64,000 bases of DNA from Brachionus manjavacas (lineage: Eukaryota > Rotifera > Eurotatoria > Ploima > Brachionidae), in the NCBI GenBank assembly GCA_019054805.1, contig JAHQIY010000005.1, positions 4,633,501 to 4,697,500 on the forward strand, written 5' to 3'. Shown piece after piece: positions 36,131 to 46,943 of the stretch. The translations under genes were made by a program, and so were the position numbers. The notes under the pieces were generated by a model. The model did no database searches, was not told where the DNA came from, and saw only the letters and a program-made list of their open reading frames with translations. Numbering within the stretch: position 1 is the stretch's first letter; every line of letters starts with the position of its first letter.

Positions 36131-36852
36131 CTTTTTATTTTTTTTCAATTTTGCTTTTTTTTATTAGCTACTTTTTGTATATTTTTTGCTACTTTTCTTT
36201 AACTACTTGAAATAAATAATTTAGCTACTGAAAAAAAAATATTTGAGTTACTCAATAAAATATAAGCCTTAAAAATATATTTCAAAAACCCGCTGAATTT
36301 GTGGTTCTAAAAGAGTTTCTAGCATTTTAATCAACTTAAGATTTTCTATTTCTACATTTCTCTATTCTCGGCTGATATTTAGGCTTTTCTTTGACAATAG
36401 GATTATGCTATTTGTATCACAAAATTACAAAATGTTGGAGTTTGCTCAAACTGCTAAAATATTTTTTTAGCATAAGTTAAAATTGTGTTAATCAAAAAAA
36501 TTTTTAGAAAATTTAGAATTTTTTTGGCTTTTTCAAAAAATGTAAAAATATCCTTAAAATTTCGATTTTTACAAATAAATTTTAAAATTTTAAATTTTTT
36601 GATTTTAAATTTATTAAAACCAAAAATTTTTTCTGTTCTTATCAAATAATTAAATTTTGATTTGGCTACAAACTGGGATTTTCAAATAAATTTTGATGAA
36701 ATGTTAATAAAAATATGCAAAAAAATAAAAAGATTAAATTTATGACTTTATTATATTTAGAGTAAACTGTGTAAAAATACTAAATTATAATCCAGGTTTA
36801 AAAAACGTGAATTTATTTTAAAAATTCAAATAAACTTTTCAAATTAGATAAA
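36131..36852. other. AT-rich intergenic, URB2 upstream
   Basis: No gene seen. The last part should hold the URB2 promoter. Confidence 0.5.
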
Positions 36853-39800
36853 ATGAAACTTTTGACAAAAAATCCAAACTTAAGTAATTTTTTAACCTAG
36901 AACAAGTATAATTTTTAGCTAACGATGATTTTTTTTTAAAAAAGATTTTTACAGTAACCTCACTGATAAAAGTATAAATTTGGCTGAAAGACTTAAAATA
37001 GCACAAAAGTCCTGGGATTTGAAAGACACTAATAATTTTAACAAAAAGCAATTGATAATCGAATGGATAGTTGATTTAATAATAAGCAAAAAGTAACATA
37101 AAATTATCCAATTCAAAATTTTTATAATCAGAAATTTTTATTAGAAACAATTTGACTGACTTGGAACTTTTGGGAGTTTGGGAACGATTGAATTTTTTTT
37201 TAGAAGACTGTGATTCTGAAAAAAATCCCATTAACAATGGACAAGCATTTGCTCAGGTAATTATTTAATTTTAAAATTTTTTTTTATAAATTATTTGTGT
37301 TTAAGTGTTTGATTGAAACATTGACCAGTTCAAAAGGAACTCAAAGAGAACTAGCTTTTGTTTGCTGTTCAAAATTGTTGAATACTAAATTTTCTCATTA
37401 CTTTACCCGAAATTTTGATCAGATGATAAAAATTTTGAATCACTATGCTTGTGATCTGATAGAAAGATTGAAAAAAAATGAACAAGATAATCAATTGGAC
37501 CACTTTATAGAACGATCTGTTTTAGTTTTCAATAAGTTTTTGTACTGTTTAAAGACCCAACAAAATTTAAATAGAGTAAGTCTAAAAAATTAAAATGCAA
37601 TTAATTTTTTTTTAATTTTTAAATTTAGTTGTTTAACAGAATATGTACACAAATAACTTTTAATTTATTGAATCTAATGGATCATATCGACAAATTGGAA
37701 TTTGAAAAATTTTCTGTCCTAAAAGACTTAAGTTGGAAAATTTTAAAATTTGGTTTACTATCAAAGTAACTTGTCAAGATGAGTTTGATTTTATTTTAAT
37801 TGTTTATTTTAGATCGCATTCAAACCTTTATTCTGAATTTTTCAAAAATTTGCCAAATTCATTTAATTCAAAATCAAATTACCAAGTTTCCATATTATTT
37901 TCTACCATTAAAAGTGAGTCAATCAAGAGTATAGAAAATATGAATGCTTTGGCAAATTATATAGGACTAATCACAAAAGAATTATATTCCATTTTATTAA
38001 AGTAAATTTAAAGTATAATCAGGCCTATTAAATATTTTTGATGCTCTTTTCAAAGCTCGGATTATAAATTAAAAATGTCAATCATTCAGTTTATAGTTAA
38101 TGTTGTGTGGACTCTGGGTGAAAATGAGGAGATCCAAAATGAAAAAATGGAAATTGACTCCGACCTAATTTATTCATCGGAGTTCATTGGGAAAAAAATG
38201 ACTGCATTGGCATCCACAATTCAAATTGTAGATGATATCAATCTATTTAATCCTTTAGACGATATCAATAATGAAAACATTTTCAAAAAGTGGTCAAAAA
38301 GTTTAATTCGTCAAGTTTCATCACAAAATATAAAGTAATAATGAAAAAAAAAACTTATTGAGTAATGCGAAAAATGATTCCCCAAAAAAGTTTCACTCAA
38401 GTTATCAATTTAATTATGTGCTCATCTATTTTGTTAAAAAATACAAAAACCTAATTGAGTTGATAACTTGAACGTGAACCAGATTTTCGCATAACGAAAT
38501 TGACCCTAAAAAGATATAGTAGTGTAATTTTTTTTTAGTTTGACAAAATTTCTGATAGCATTTCTCAAAACCGATCATTTAATACTCGAAGATGATCTTG
38601 ACTCAATTTTGAACATTCTAAAAGTAATATAAAATTGTTTTTTGTTTGTTTTCTAATCTTTAGTTTAAGAATGATGCAAATTTAGGGGAATTTCTCAATT
38701 TCTTTATCGATAGAAATATTAAATATCGACAACTATCAACGGCAACTTTAAGATTGATTGATTCAATTGAAAAGAATAAAATTAAATTTCCTGTTGAATT
38801 CTACAAACATTATAGTGAATGCTTGGAAAATTATTTGGTCGATAACCACACTATTATAAATTTATGGAATGATTTAATAAAAATCTTGAAAGAACAATCC
38901 AATGGTAATTATTTTTTTTCTTTACAAATTGTTAGATTAATTTTTTAGTAGGAAATACTGAACCATTAAAATTCCTAAAATGCATCATCAGTCGTATTAA
39001 TCTCTGCAGTCCATCAATCCCTAGTGGTCTCAAAGCTAGCGCTATTAAGCTGTTAATAAGTACAGATGAAATTTTGCAAGAATTGTTGCAGAATACTCAA
39101 GAATTCGATGACGAAATGGCTAATGTAATGGATTGTTATTACACTTGTGGTCTTCTATTTGTTTTGATGCACCGCTTTACATTGCAGACTGTAGGACAAA
39201 AAATTCAATCAAGCCCGGAAATATCGATTTCTGAGCTTAATGAAAAATTTTTTGAAAATTTAAATGAAAAATTTTCACTGGGCAAAAAAATTAGAGATGA
39301 GATTAAAAATCTTGGAAGTAAAAAAGAAAATTTTGACAAGCTATTTCTTTTGGTATATTTTATTACTCAATTTTTTTTCTTTAAGCTTAAATATTTAAAT
39401 TTAAGAACAAACTCCAGCTTTTGAATGTCTATCGAATGAATTTAGTAGAAATTAAAGAAAGTGACTTGAGAAATTTAGAGGAAACGATACTAAACAAAAA
39501 TTTAATGATAAATAATTCAGTCGTCGATGAAAAAGCGCTAAATTTTCTGGAAAATTTTTCAATTGAGGTATTAATTTAACAAAATTAATTGTAAGCAAAT
39601 TTTTTTTAAATCACATTTTATAGTCAAAAGTAGAAAGCTTAAAATACTTGACAATTGTGCATGGAAAATTTGTCTTGTTGGATAATTTTTACTTATTGAT
39701 TCCATTATTAAAACACAATAGCGATGATTTACAAAAGATTTGTTCAAACATTATAAGACTTATCTTTAGCCTTAAACATAACAAAAACGGAATTGATAAA

Positions 39801-42726
39801 TTAATTGATGAAATAAATTTGAATGCAGTTTTCAATGATATTGATTTAATCAAACCATTGTTTATATCACTGGTTTGTGTCCTGAAAGAATTAGAATCAA
39901 ACACAGATATCATGTAAAATTATAAATTTTATTTTTACAAATTTAAATTTTATTTTTTCAAGGAAAAAAAATGGAACTAAAAATCGAAAAAAGTATTTAG
40001 ACCACATTGAAGAACTGCTTGAAAATAATTTGTAACTTTTTAAAAATCAATTTTTCAATTTCATAGTTTTTTTATACAGCGATTCAAATATGAAAAACGA
40101 TTTTTTAAAATCGAAAAAACTTGCTTATTACGAATTAAACAATGATCAAATTGACTTGATTTTTAAAGTAAGTGAAATATTAAAATTTTGGAAATAATAA
40201 TTTTTTTACAAATTACAAGATGGCTCAGTTAATACCATTAGAATATTTAGACTCAAATTATGCTCTTGTTTTCAATTTACTGATAGAATTAATTAAAGTT
40301 GAAAATCGAGAGTGTCAAGTAAAATGTTTGAATATTTACAATCGACTTATTGCTACCAATTTAGTATCTACTTTGCCATGTGAAAAATTAGAATCGTGGC
40401 TGCAAAACTGGTTCACTTTGTTTCAAAATTTAAAATTTACCGATAATTCCAAGGATCAATTTCGAAAAATTCTAAAAAAATGTTTAAATCATTTGATGAA
40501 AGAGCAAAACATTGATTTATATTCGAATTTTATTTTCAATTTGAACGAAAAGTTAAAAAAAGAACAAAACCATAATTTGAATTCCTTGCTTAACTTAACT
40601 TATTTGCATACATTTGAAAGACTGTGTAAAATTCAAGAATTTACAAATACATCTGACACAGATTTTGATAAAAAAATCAAAACATTAGATCAAACAATAG
40701 TTGATTTTTTTATTAAACAGGAATCTATTAATGATGATGAATTGTTTTTTATTTGCTCAATACTTGTACGTTCCATAACGTCACCCAAATTTAAAAATGA
40801 GAAAAACAAAGAAAAAAAATTGGAATATTTTAGAACTGTTTTTGAAAGCTGTCTTGAACAGCATAAAAGTTATTCGAAACAAATCAAGGATCCAAATTCA
40901 AATTTAAAAATTGGATCAGATTATTTTGAATTTTTGAATACTTTAATTGTTAATTCTGACAAATTAGAAAACCTTTATCAATTTAAAGTAGACAAAGTTA
41001 AGTTGGTCAAACAATTATTCAAGGCCTATCAAAAATATAATTCGAATTCTGGCACAGATGAAGACTGTCTTGCTTGTAATCTTAAGACAGCTTTTGTTCA
41101 TTCAATGAATACATTCAGCAATGAAGATTTTAAAAAAATTCTGACTCATATGGACTCTGCTATTGATGAAAATTGTCAATCACAAACAATCAAGGGTTTA
41201 GTCAAAATATCTCAATTAATCGAATTCATGGCAAACCAAGTTGAGCTGAATGATATTTTGAAGCAAGATTTTGCTGAATTTTTACAAAAAGTATCTTTTT
41301 CTTTCTTTCTTATAAAAAAAAAACTATAAACTGTAATTAAATTTTTAGTTTGCAGTCAAAACTCCATCCATTTTTTTAACACTAAAATTTAACAATCAAT
41401 TGAACGAATTAAAGGATTTATTGGATTCCAACATTGGGATTGTTGCATCAAAATATGTAAGTAATAAATAATGTAAAACTCATTATTTTCTTTTTGAATT
41501 TGAACAAATTTTATCCAATATTACGTAAATTTAAATCATTCTATGTTAAGATAACAAATACATCAAAAATTCAAACTAGATTATTTGTTTTTTCTTCTTT
41601 TTCTCTTTCATATTCTTCATTCTTTGTTCTTATTTCTCCTGTGAAGAAAATTTTGAATATTTTTTGCCAAAAATATAAATATTAAAATATACTCATTACG
41701 TTTAAGAGATGATCACACTCAGAAAAATATTTTAAATAAAGAAGTCCATAAATAGAATATATAAATTATTCAGCACTTAAAAATGACTTATTTACAAAAC
41801 TTGAATTGAAGTTTCTATTTAATATTTAGTTAATTAATATTTAACACAAATTGTTTTTACATTTATAAAAAAAAAAAATTAAAAAAAATTATCAAATGAT
41901 AAATATTATTTCCAAAAATTTTAAATTTTAAGCAAATTAAGCTTTCAATTAAGAATCATTTATGATTTGTTTTTTAAGCATTTATTTTCGGATAACTTTG
42001 GGTAAATTTGTTCTCTCCAAAAAAAATCAACATTATTATTAAATTATCTAATTTTAATTTTTTAAGTATTTATTACCAAGCCATTTGGTAATTTCGAGTC
42101 TTCAAATTTACGTTTCTATTTCCTATGAGAAATTAAAGCTTGAAGACTATGTTAAATTTCAAGAATTAGCTTGTAGAACTGTAAACATTATATTGACAAG
42201 ATATTCAAAAAAATTCAGTAAACTTGCAGACGTCATTTGCAATCTTCTGATGAATATCCTTTTAAAAAAATTAAAAAAAATTTTATACTTTAAATTCCTT
42301 AACATTTTTTACAGCTTATAAACACAACCACAAGTTTTTCCAACCAAAACATTTTAGGCAACGATGAGTTAAAACTATCAATTAGAGCTGCCCAAGATTT
42401 AGATAGAATCGTAGCTCAGCTAACATCGTTTAAAAAAGATTTTAGCAAGATAGCTCCATGTATGATTAGTGAATTTGTTTACAAAGCCAATACTATACCA
42501 GTCCATTTATCAGTCAAAGTAATTCAATTAATAAAATATATTTAACTTATTTAATTAAAATACTTTAAAGGGTATTTTGTCTAATATGGTGTTTAATTTG
42601 ATATCCATTTGCGATATGCATGCCATATCTCAGCTACACGTCGTTTTGGCTAATGGACCAAAAGAACTCTTCAAGAATTTGTATCAAGAGTATGAAAAAT
42701 ATTTCAAATATACTGGAAAAGTTTAA
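36853..42726 (+). CDS. URB2: URB2/Npa2 ribosome biogenesis factor
   Basis: Nineteen exons: 36853-36883, 36945-37092, 37145-37256, 37306-37575, 37629-37765, 37813-38001, 38056-38334, 38539-38623, 38664-38904, 38949-39352, 39406-39567, 39624-39913, 39963-40031, 40080-40167, 40220-41290, 41349-41456, 42067-42253, 42313-42518, 42571-42726; 1410 residues, against about 1520 in human. The N terminus (LAERLKIAQKSWD..., QLIIEWIVDLI) and the C terminus (GPKELFKNLYQEYEKYFKYTG) align with human URB2 (DKLKLAHFAW, LLDWARQSL; FKELYNDYLKYH). The rest is all-helical, solenoid-like and poorly conserved. URB2/Npa2 acts in the nucleolus in early 60S subunit assembly. All introns are GT-AG except the one before exon 18, a U12-type AT-AC intron. 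The first exon (ten codons) is the weakest part of the model. Confidence 0.85.
38345..38505. mobile_element. Hairpin MITE relic in URB2 intron
   Basis: TAATGCGAAAA...CACTCAAGTTATCAA at the left is matched inverted by TTGATAACTTGAACGTGAAC...TTTTCGCATAACG at the right. It accounts for this 204-bp intron being longer than its neighbours. There is no ORF. Confidence 0.55.
42254..42312 (+). other. U12-type AT-AC intron of URB2
   Basis: The 5' end reads ATATCCTTTT, the exact U12 AT-AC donor consensus. TTCCTTAAC (42295-42303), the exact U12 branch-site consensus, lies about 10 nt from the terminal AC. No GT donor is usable in exon 17, and only this splicing joins exons 17 and 18 in frame (…LLMKLINTTT) and makes the whole CDS a multiple of three. 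The intron is 59 bp. It implies a working minor spliceosome in this organism. Confidence 0.85.
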
Positions 42727-42910
42727 ATAAAATAAAATGAAAAATTAATATTATGAATTCCCATTTTTTTCTTTCAATTTTATTGAATCAGACAATATTA
42801 AAACACGCTGAAAATTTAAAACATTTGTTGCTATGGAAAATATTTTGAATGTTCTTTCTTAGTTTAAAAATCGTTCTGAATTAATTTTTTCAAATTTGAA
42901 AAAGGAAAAT
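42727..42910. other. URB2-TMEM17 intergenic gap
   Basis: AATAAAATAAAA overlaps the URB2 stop and is a likely polyadenylation signal. A pyrimidine-rich acceptor, TTCTTTCTTAG, ends at 42862, 49 bp before the TMEM17 ATG, with no upstream donor obvious. It could be a trans-splice acceptor or the end of a 5' UTR intron. Confidence 0.35.
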
Positions 42911-43805
42911 ATGCAAAATAATTACAAAAATCAAGACTTTCAGACAAAATTTCTCCAAAGTCTGACAAAATATGCCTCAAGACCATTTGGTTTTGATAAA
43001 ATGCTTAATGAAGATATTTCTTTAAAAAAACGAGGTATATTAATTATTTTAAATTACACTCCCTAACTAAAAATTTATTTAGAGGTTGAATATGCATCAA
43101 GTCTTCCGCTTCAAATTATTCTATATTTCAATGTTTATTACTCAATTGTTTGGGCTATTGGTAGTTGTTTTTTATGGCCTTTATTAGTAAACAAAATTTT
43201 TTAATTTTTAATCATTTTATTAAAACTTTAAATTAGAAATTTCTTTTAAATATTGATTATTAGGTGACCAGAGCAAATGATGATAATTTGGTTTGGATAA
43301 TTTTGATTTTGTTTGCATTTAGTTTGACTGTAATCCTGGAGATAATTCGTCTTTATATGGGCTATGTCGGAAATCTTTCTGAAAGAGTATATTTTTAATT
43401 ACAGTTAAAAAAAGTTGTTTAATTTGAATTTTTTCTTAGATACCAGAATTATTCGTTTTTTATTTTATAACAATCATCAATTTTTTAATAAGTCTGGGTC
43501 TAATTGCAGTTGTTTGGGTGCCAATTAGTTCATCAAACAGTCAAATATTAATAGGTTTAGAAATACCTATGCAATTTGCTCTGCAAATTTTTCATTCATT
43601 TTTTATTTTTTTGGAATTAATCTTCGGATTTATTGCCATCAAAGTTCTGGGCAGATATCAGATATCAAGATTTCATTATAAACAATTTTATAAAAGCGAT
43701 CTTGATTCCAACCAAAAAGATCAAGATTTCGAATGGATGAATGAGCTACAAAAAAATAATCACATTAAAATGAAAGAACTTGATTTTGACTCAAAAGTAA
43801 TTTAG
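42911..43805 (+). CDS. TMEM17: TMEM17, ciliary transition zone
   Basis: Four exons (42911-43034, 43083-43186, 43264-43386, 43440-43805) give 238 residues, against 198 in human. SSLPLQIILYFNVYYSIVW matches the first membrane segment of TMEM17 (SSLALQMSLYFNTYYFPLW), and EIIRLYMGYVGNLSERIPEL matches EAIRLYLGYVGNLQEKVPEL almost residue for residue. Four hydrophobic segments are visible at about 50-75, 83-105, 128-150 and 160-185. TMEM17 is part of the tectonic/MKS complex at the ciliary transition zone, gating membrane proteins and Hedgehog signalling in vertebrates. The extra length is in the polar termini. It begins 184 bp after URB2 on the same strand. Confidence 0.9.
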
Positions 43806-44325
43806 AATTCTATTTAAAAATAATGTTTTAATATTTTTTTTTAATTAAGAAAGAAATTTAAGACATCTTAAAGAATTATGAAATTTTAATTATTGTATAC
43901 TAATTGAATAATAAAAAAAATTAAATTTGTTTTTTTTTAATTAACCAAATAAACTAGGGATTCATTTTTCTTTGACAATGAATTTAGCAGAAGGTTTTTA
44001 CTTGATGTGGTAAGGAGCTTTTAAGTTTACTTGCTCAATGGTCTATTAAAAAAAAAAGATCAAATGATGTAAAGATTCAAAATTCAAAACATCAAATATC
44101 TAGCAGATTGATTAAAATGTATTTTATGTGTTTATTAATAAAAATTTAATGATGCAATAAAAATAGATCCTATCCGTTCATCTTAAAATTCTCAAACAAA
44201 TTATAAACGCTTCAAAATGCTTCAATAACAGTGAATTTATGAAATAAATGGGTTGTTGTTTGGAAAAATTGATAAAAAATCTATCCTTTTATTTAAGTCC
44301 TTTTTTTTCATCTTAAAGATATTCC
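43806..44325. other. AT-rich intergenic stretch
   Basis: No gene recognised. Confidence 0.5.
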
Positions 44326-44765
44326 TCAAGATCAACAAAGAGAAAATTATTGTCATCGTTTTCAACTCATTCAACAACTCATTTCTTTATTTTTTCTTAT
44401 TATGCCAAAAATAGTTTGTCTAACCTTTGCTTTAGACAGTATACCATCCTGTATGTTCTGCGCAAGATTATATGTTTTAGCTCATTTCTAATTAAGTTGT
44501 TTCTTCCAAATCCTGATTGCTCATGAATAATAAATTTATTGTTCTTAAAAAAATTATATATTCTAGAGTAAATAATACGTTCAAGTAACTTTCCAATTTG
44601 TCATACCAAACGGACGATAGTCATTAGGGTCATTAAATATCATGGCTATACTTGCTTGTCATTAAGTATCATGGCTATACTTGCTTTTTTCCAGGAAGCT
44701 TCTTGGTTGATTCTCCCATAGCGTTAAGTTTTTTAAGGTTTTCATGATGTCAATTCTATTCGGCT
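44326..44765 (-). mobile_element. LINE reverse transcriptase fragment
   Basis: On the minus strand pieces in changing frames read SWKKASIAMI, FNDPNDYRPF, and SRIYNFLKNNKFIIHEQSGF, the order seen at the start of CR1/jockey reverse transcriptases (…DYRPISL…, ….Q.GFR…). Several frame changes and a 28-29 bp tandem duplication (about 44631-44687) show decay. Only this segment of the element remains. Confidence 0.6.
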
Positions 44766-45697
44766 TTATTTATCAACGCCTGATAATTAGTAATATTGAT
44801 TAAATAAAACCGATACAATTGACATCATTTAATTAAAATTTTAAATCACTAATAACGTAATTGCTCGATTTTACCTGGGTATTTTACTTGCACAATATCT
44901 TGTCCTATTCCATTTATTTACTTTCTCAAGTAAAAAAAAAGACTTATATATAAAAAAAAATTACAAATTTTTGGTAAGATTGAATGAATAATTAATAGAT
45001 TAAAATCTTTTAAACTACACATTATGCAAAAATTAAATCTCTTTAATGTACAATTTCTTAATATTTCCTTTATTTGAATTTGAATTAACAAAATAATTTA
45101 ATAGAAAACAATTTCTAATTTGTTTTACGGTTTTTCTTTTTCATTTTATACTTTTAATACATCGCCAGAATTGTCGCTAAATGATTTGCAAATATTTGAA
45201 TCTATTTTATTTTATTTTTTACTCTGGAGGAGCTCAAGAAAACAAATAATTTACAAAAAATTATTTATACCGACATGTCGCTTAATTCGAGCAAATACGT
45301 TATAATATTTGTACTCAAATAAACAGCTCATGAGATCATTTATTGAACACAAAAATAATTAATGGGATTTTCTTTTTTATTTCGATTATAATCATTTAAT
45401 AAATATTTGTAAACATAAACTAAATATCGAACACATTAGAATAATTTTTTTTATATGCATATTATTATAATATGAGATCATTTAATAATACCCCAAAAAA
45501 TATAAATACAAATGTTAAAAATTGTTCGTTCTGTAAAACCAAATGTTTCATTATTAAAAGACTTTTCTAATATCTTTCAAAAAAATATTTAATTTGTTTA
45601 ATATTTAATATATTATTTAAGCCAAAAAAAAATATTTGTCTAGGACAAACATAGAAATATTGAACTCGATTAATTATTAAATTCATTTCATTAACAT
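44766..45697. other. AT-rich intergenic stretch
   Basis: No gene or structured repeat recognised. The short frame at 45120-45305 is of random A+T-rich type. Confidence 0.5.
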
Positions 45698-45699
45698 TA

Positions 45700-46307
45700 A
45701 CGGGTGACAACATAAAATCGAGACGAACTTTAAAAGGTCATAACTCCTTTAATATTTATCAAAATAAAACGAAATTTTGAGAGAATATTGCATTTTTATT
45801 CTAGTTTTTATTTATGCTTTCATCTTTTTTCTAGGTGTTAGTTGAAGCTTCTTCAAAAATTTTGAGACCATTCTCTGGCTTATATCAAACTTTTTGGCTG
45901 CTTGACGCTGATTGATGTTGTCTTTGTGATCAAAAGCCTTTTTTAGCTTGTTGAGTTGTACTTTATTTTTTCGGTGTTTGACCAGATCCTTGTTTCCTTT
46001 CTGGTGAAAATATTCACTACGTTTTAAAATTCGGGAAACAGTATTCCTTGGAATTTTTTCTGCTATAAAATGCCTCACAGTGAATATCTTTCCAAGTGAT
46101 CTATTTTAGTAAAAAAAAGCGTACATGCGAAATCTTAGAGCCTCTTTTGATGAATTTATTTTGGTTATTTTTAATTCCAATTGAATAATTTTTTTAAGCG
46201 TATTTAAAATTAAATTTACTACAAGAATATGGAAAGAGATTTAAAAAAATTAAAATAGCATTGCAAATGATACTTAAAGTTCGTCTCGATTTTAAGTTGT
46301 CACTCGT
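45700..46307 (-). mobile_element. Internally deleted mariner element
   Basis: Terminal repeats of 34 bp, ACGGGTGACAACATAAAATC... and the inverse of ACGAGTGACAACTTAAAATC..., differ at only two sites and are flanked by TA (45698-45699 and 46308-46309). The 608-bp element keeps, on the minus strand, the transposase N-terminal region: SLGKIFTVRHFIAEKIPRN, then TVSRILKR and, after a linker, NINQRQAAKKFDISQRMVSK, two helix-turn-helix motifs of the mariner type. The DDE catalytic domain is missing. Confidence 0.85.
45812..46120 (-). CDS. Mariner DNA-binding domain only
   Basis: An open frame of about 100 codons in the mariner relic, closed by a stop after QLTPRKKMKA. It holds two helix-turn-helix units (IPRNTVSRILKR; NQRQAAKKFDISQRMVSKFL) and many Lys/Arg, and nothing of the catalytic core. 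The frame is open upstream of a GTG at 46076-46078, with no clear ATG, so its start is unknown. In full transposases this region binds the terminal repeats. Whether it is expressed is unknown; it may be plain decay. Confidence 0.5.
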
Positions 46308-46370
46308 TATTTGCAAATATAACGGTAATAGGTAAATTAACCCAGAAAATAATTTAATCCGCCCTTTTTT

Positions 46371-46943
46371 ATCCCGAAAGATAAAAGTAATATATCCCGA
46401 AAAAAAGATAGAAAGATATTAAGATATGAGACTCTGAAAACTCTTGATGGCAATGTTTTTCGAGAGTTTTTATGACAAAATTATCTTTAATGGTGATACT
46501 CACATAACAGGTTTGATCGGTGCAAACATAGCGCGTCGAAATTTTATCATTTTGCTTCCAACGGTATCGATGACCATTGAAATATGCGATAGGGTGTTCA
46601 CTTTTCTTTTTGTTCTTATTCTTTGATTACTTGGAATAAAAGAAACAGTGTTCTAAGTTTGGTCAGAAGACATTTATACAAGATTTAAATTTTTAATTTA
46701 TTTTCAATTTTATTATTTTAAGTTAACATATTAAATCAATTTATATTTTATTGGTTTGATTATTTGCCAAATTATTTGATAATTAATTAATTAGTTCTCA
46801 GAGTAATAATAATCTGCAATATTTTATTTAACGGAAGCGGTTTATTATTGACATGTTAAACTTTTAATCTTAATTTTCCGAATAAATTTTTTTTTGCATA
46901 TTTTTCTTATAAACAAAATCGGGATAAAAAATATTTTCGGGAT
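46371..46943 (-). mobile_element. FLYWCH-bearing transposon fragment
   Basis: On the minus strand 46626-46420 reads HPIAYFNGHRYRWKQNDK, then RYVCTDQTCYVSI and KTLEKHCH, which fits a FLYWCH zinc finger (C-x4-C ... H-x-H). FLYWCH fingers are often the N-terminal part of MULE-type transposases. ATCCCGAAA words occur twice at the left (46371, 46394) and twice inverted at the right (46920-46943), suggesting degenerate terminal repeats of a 0.57-kb non-autonomous element. The frame upstream is broken. Confidence 0.5.

Noticed and set aside
42241-42321. Read-through of exon 17 to a stop at 42321, or GT-AG splicing at 42231
   Set aside because: A GT at GACGTC would delete conserved-looking helix sequence and is a poor donor; the exact U12 donor and branch site give an in-frame protein instead.
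45120-45305. 61-codon frame
   Set aside because: Low-complexity F/L/S-rich translation of A+T-rich DNA.
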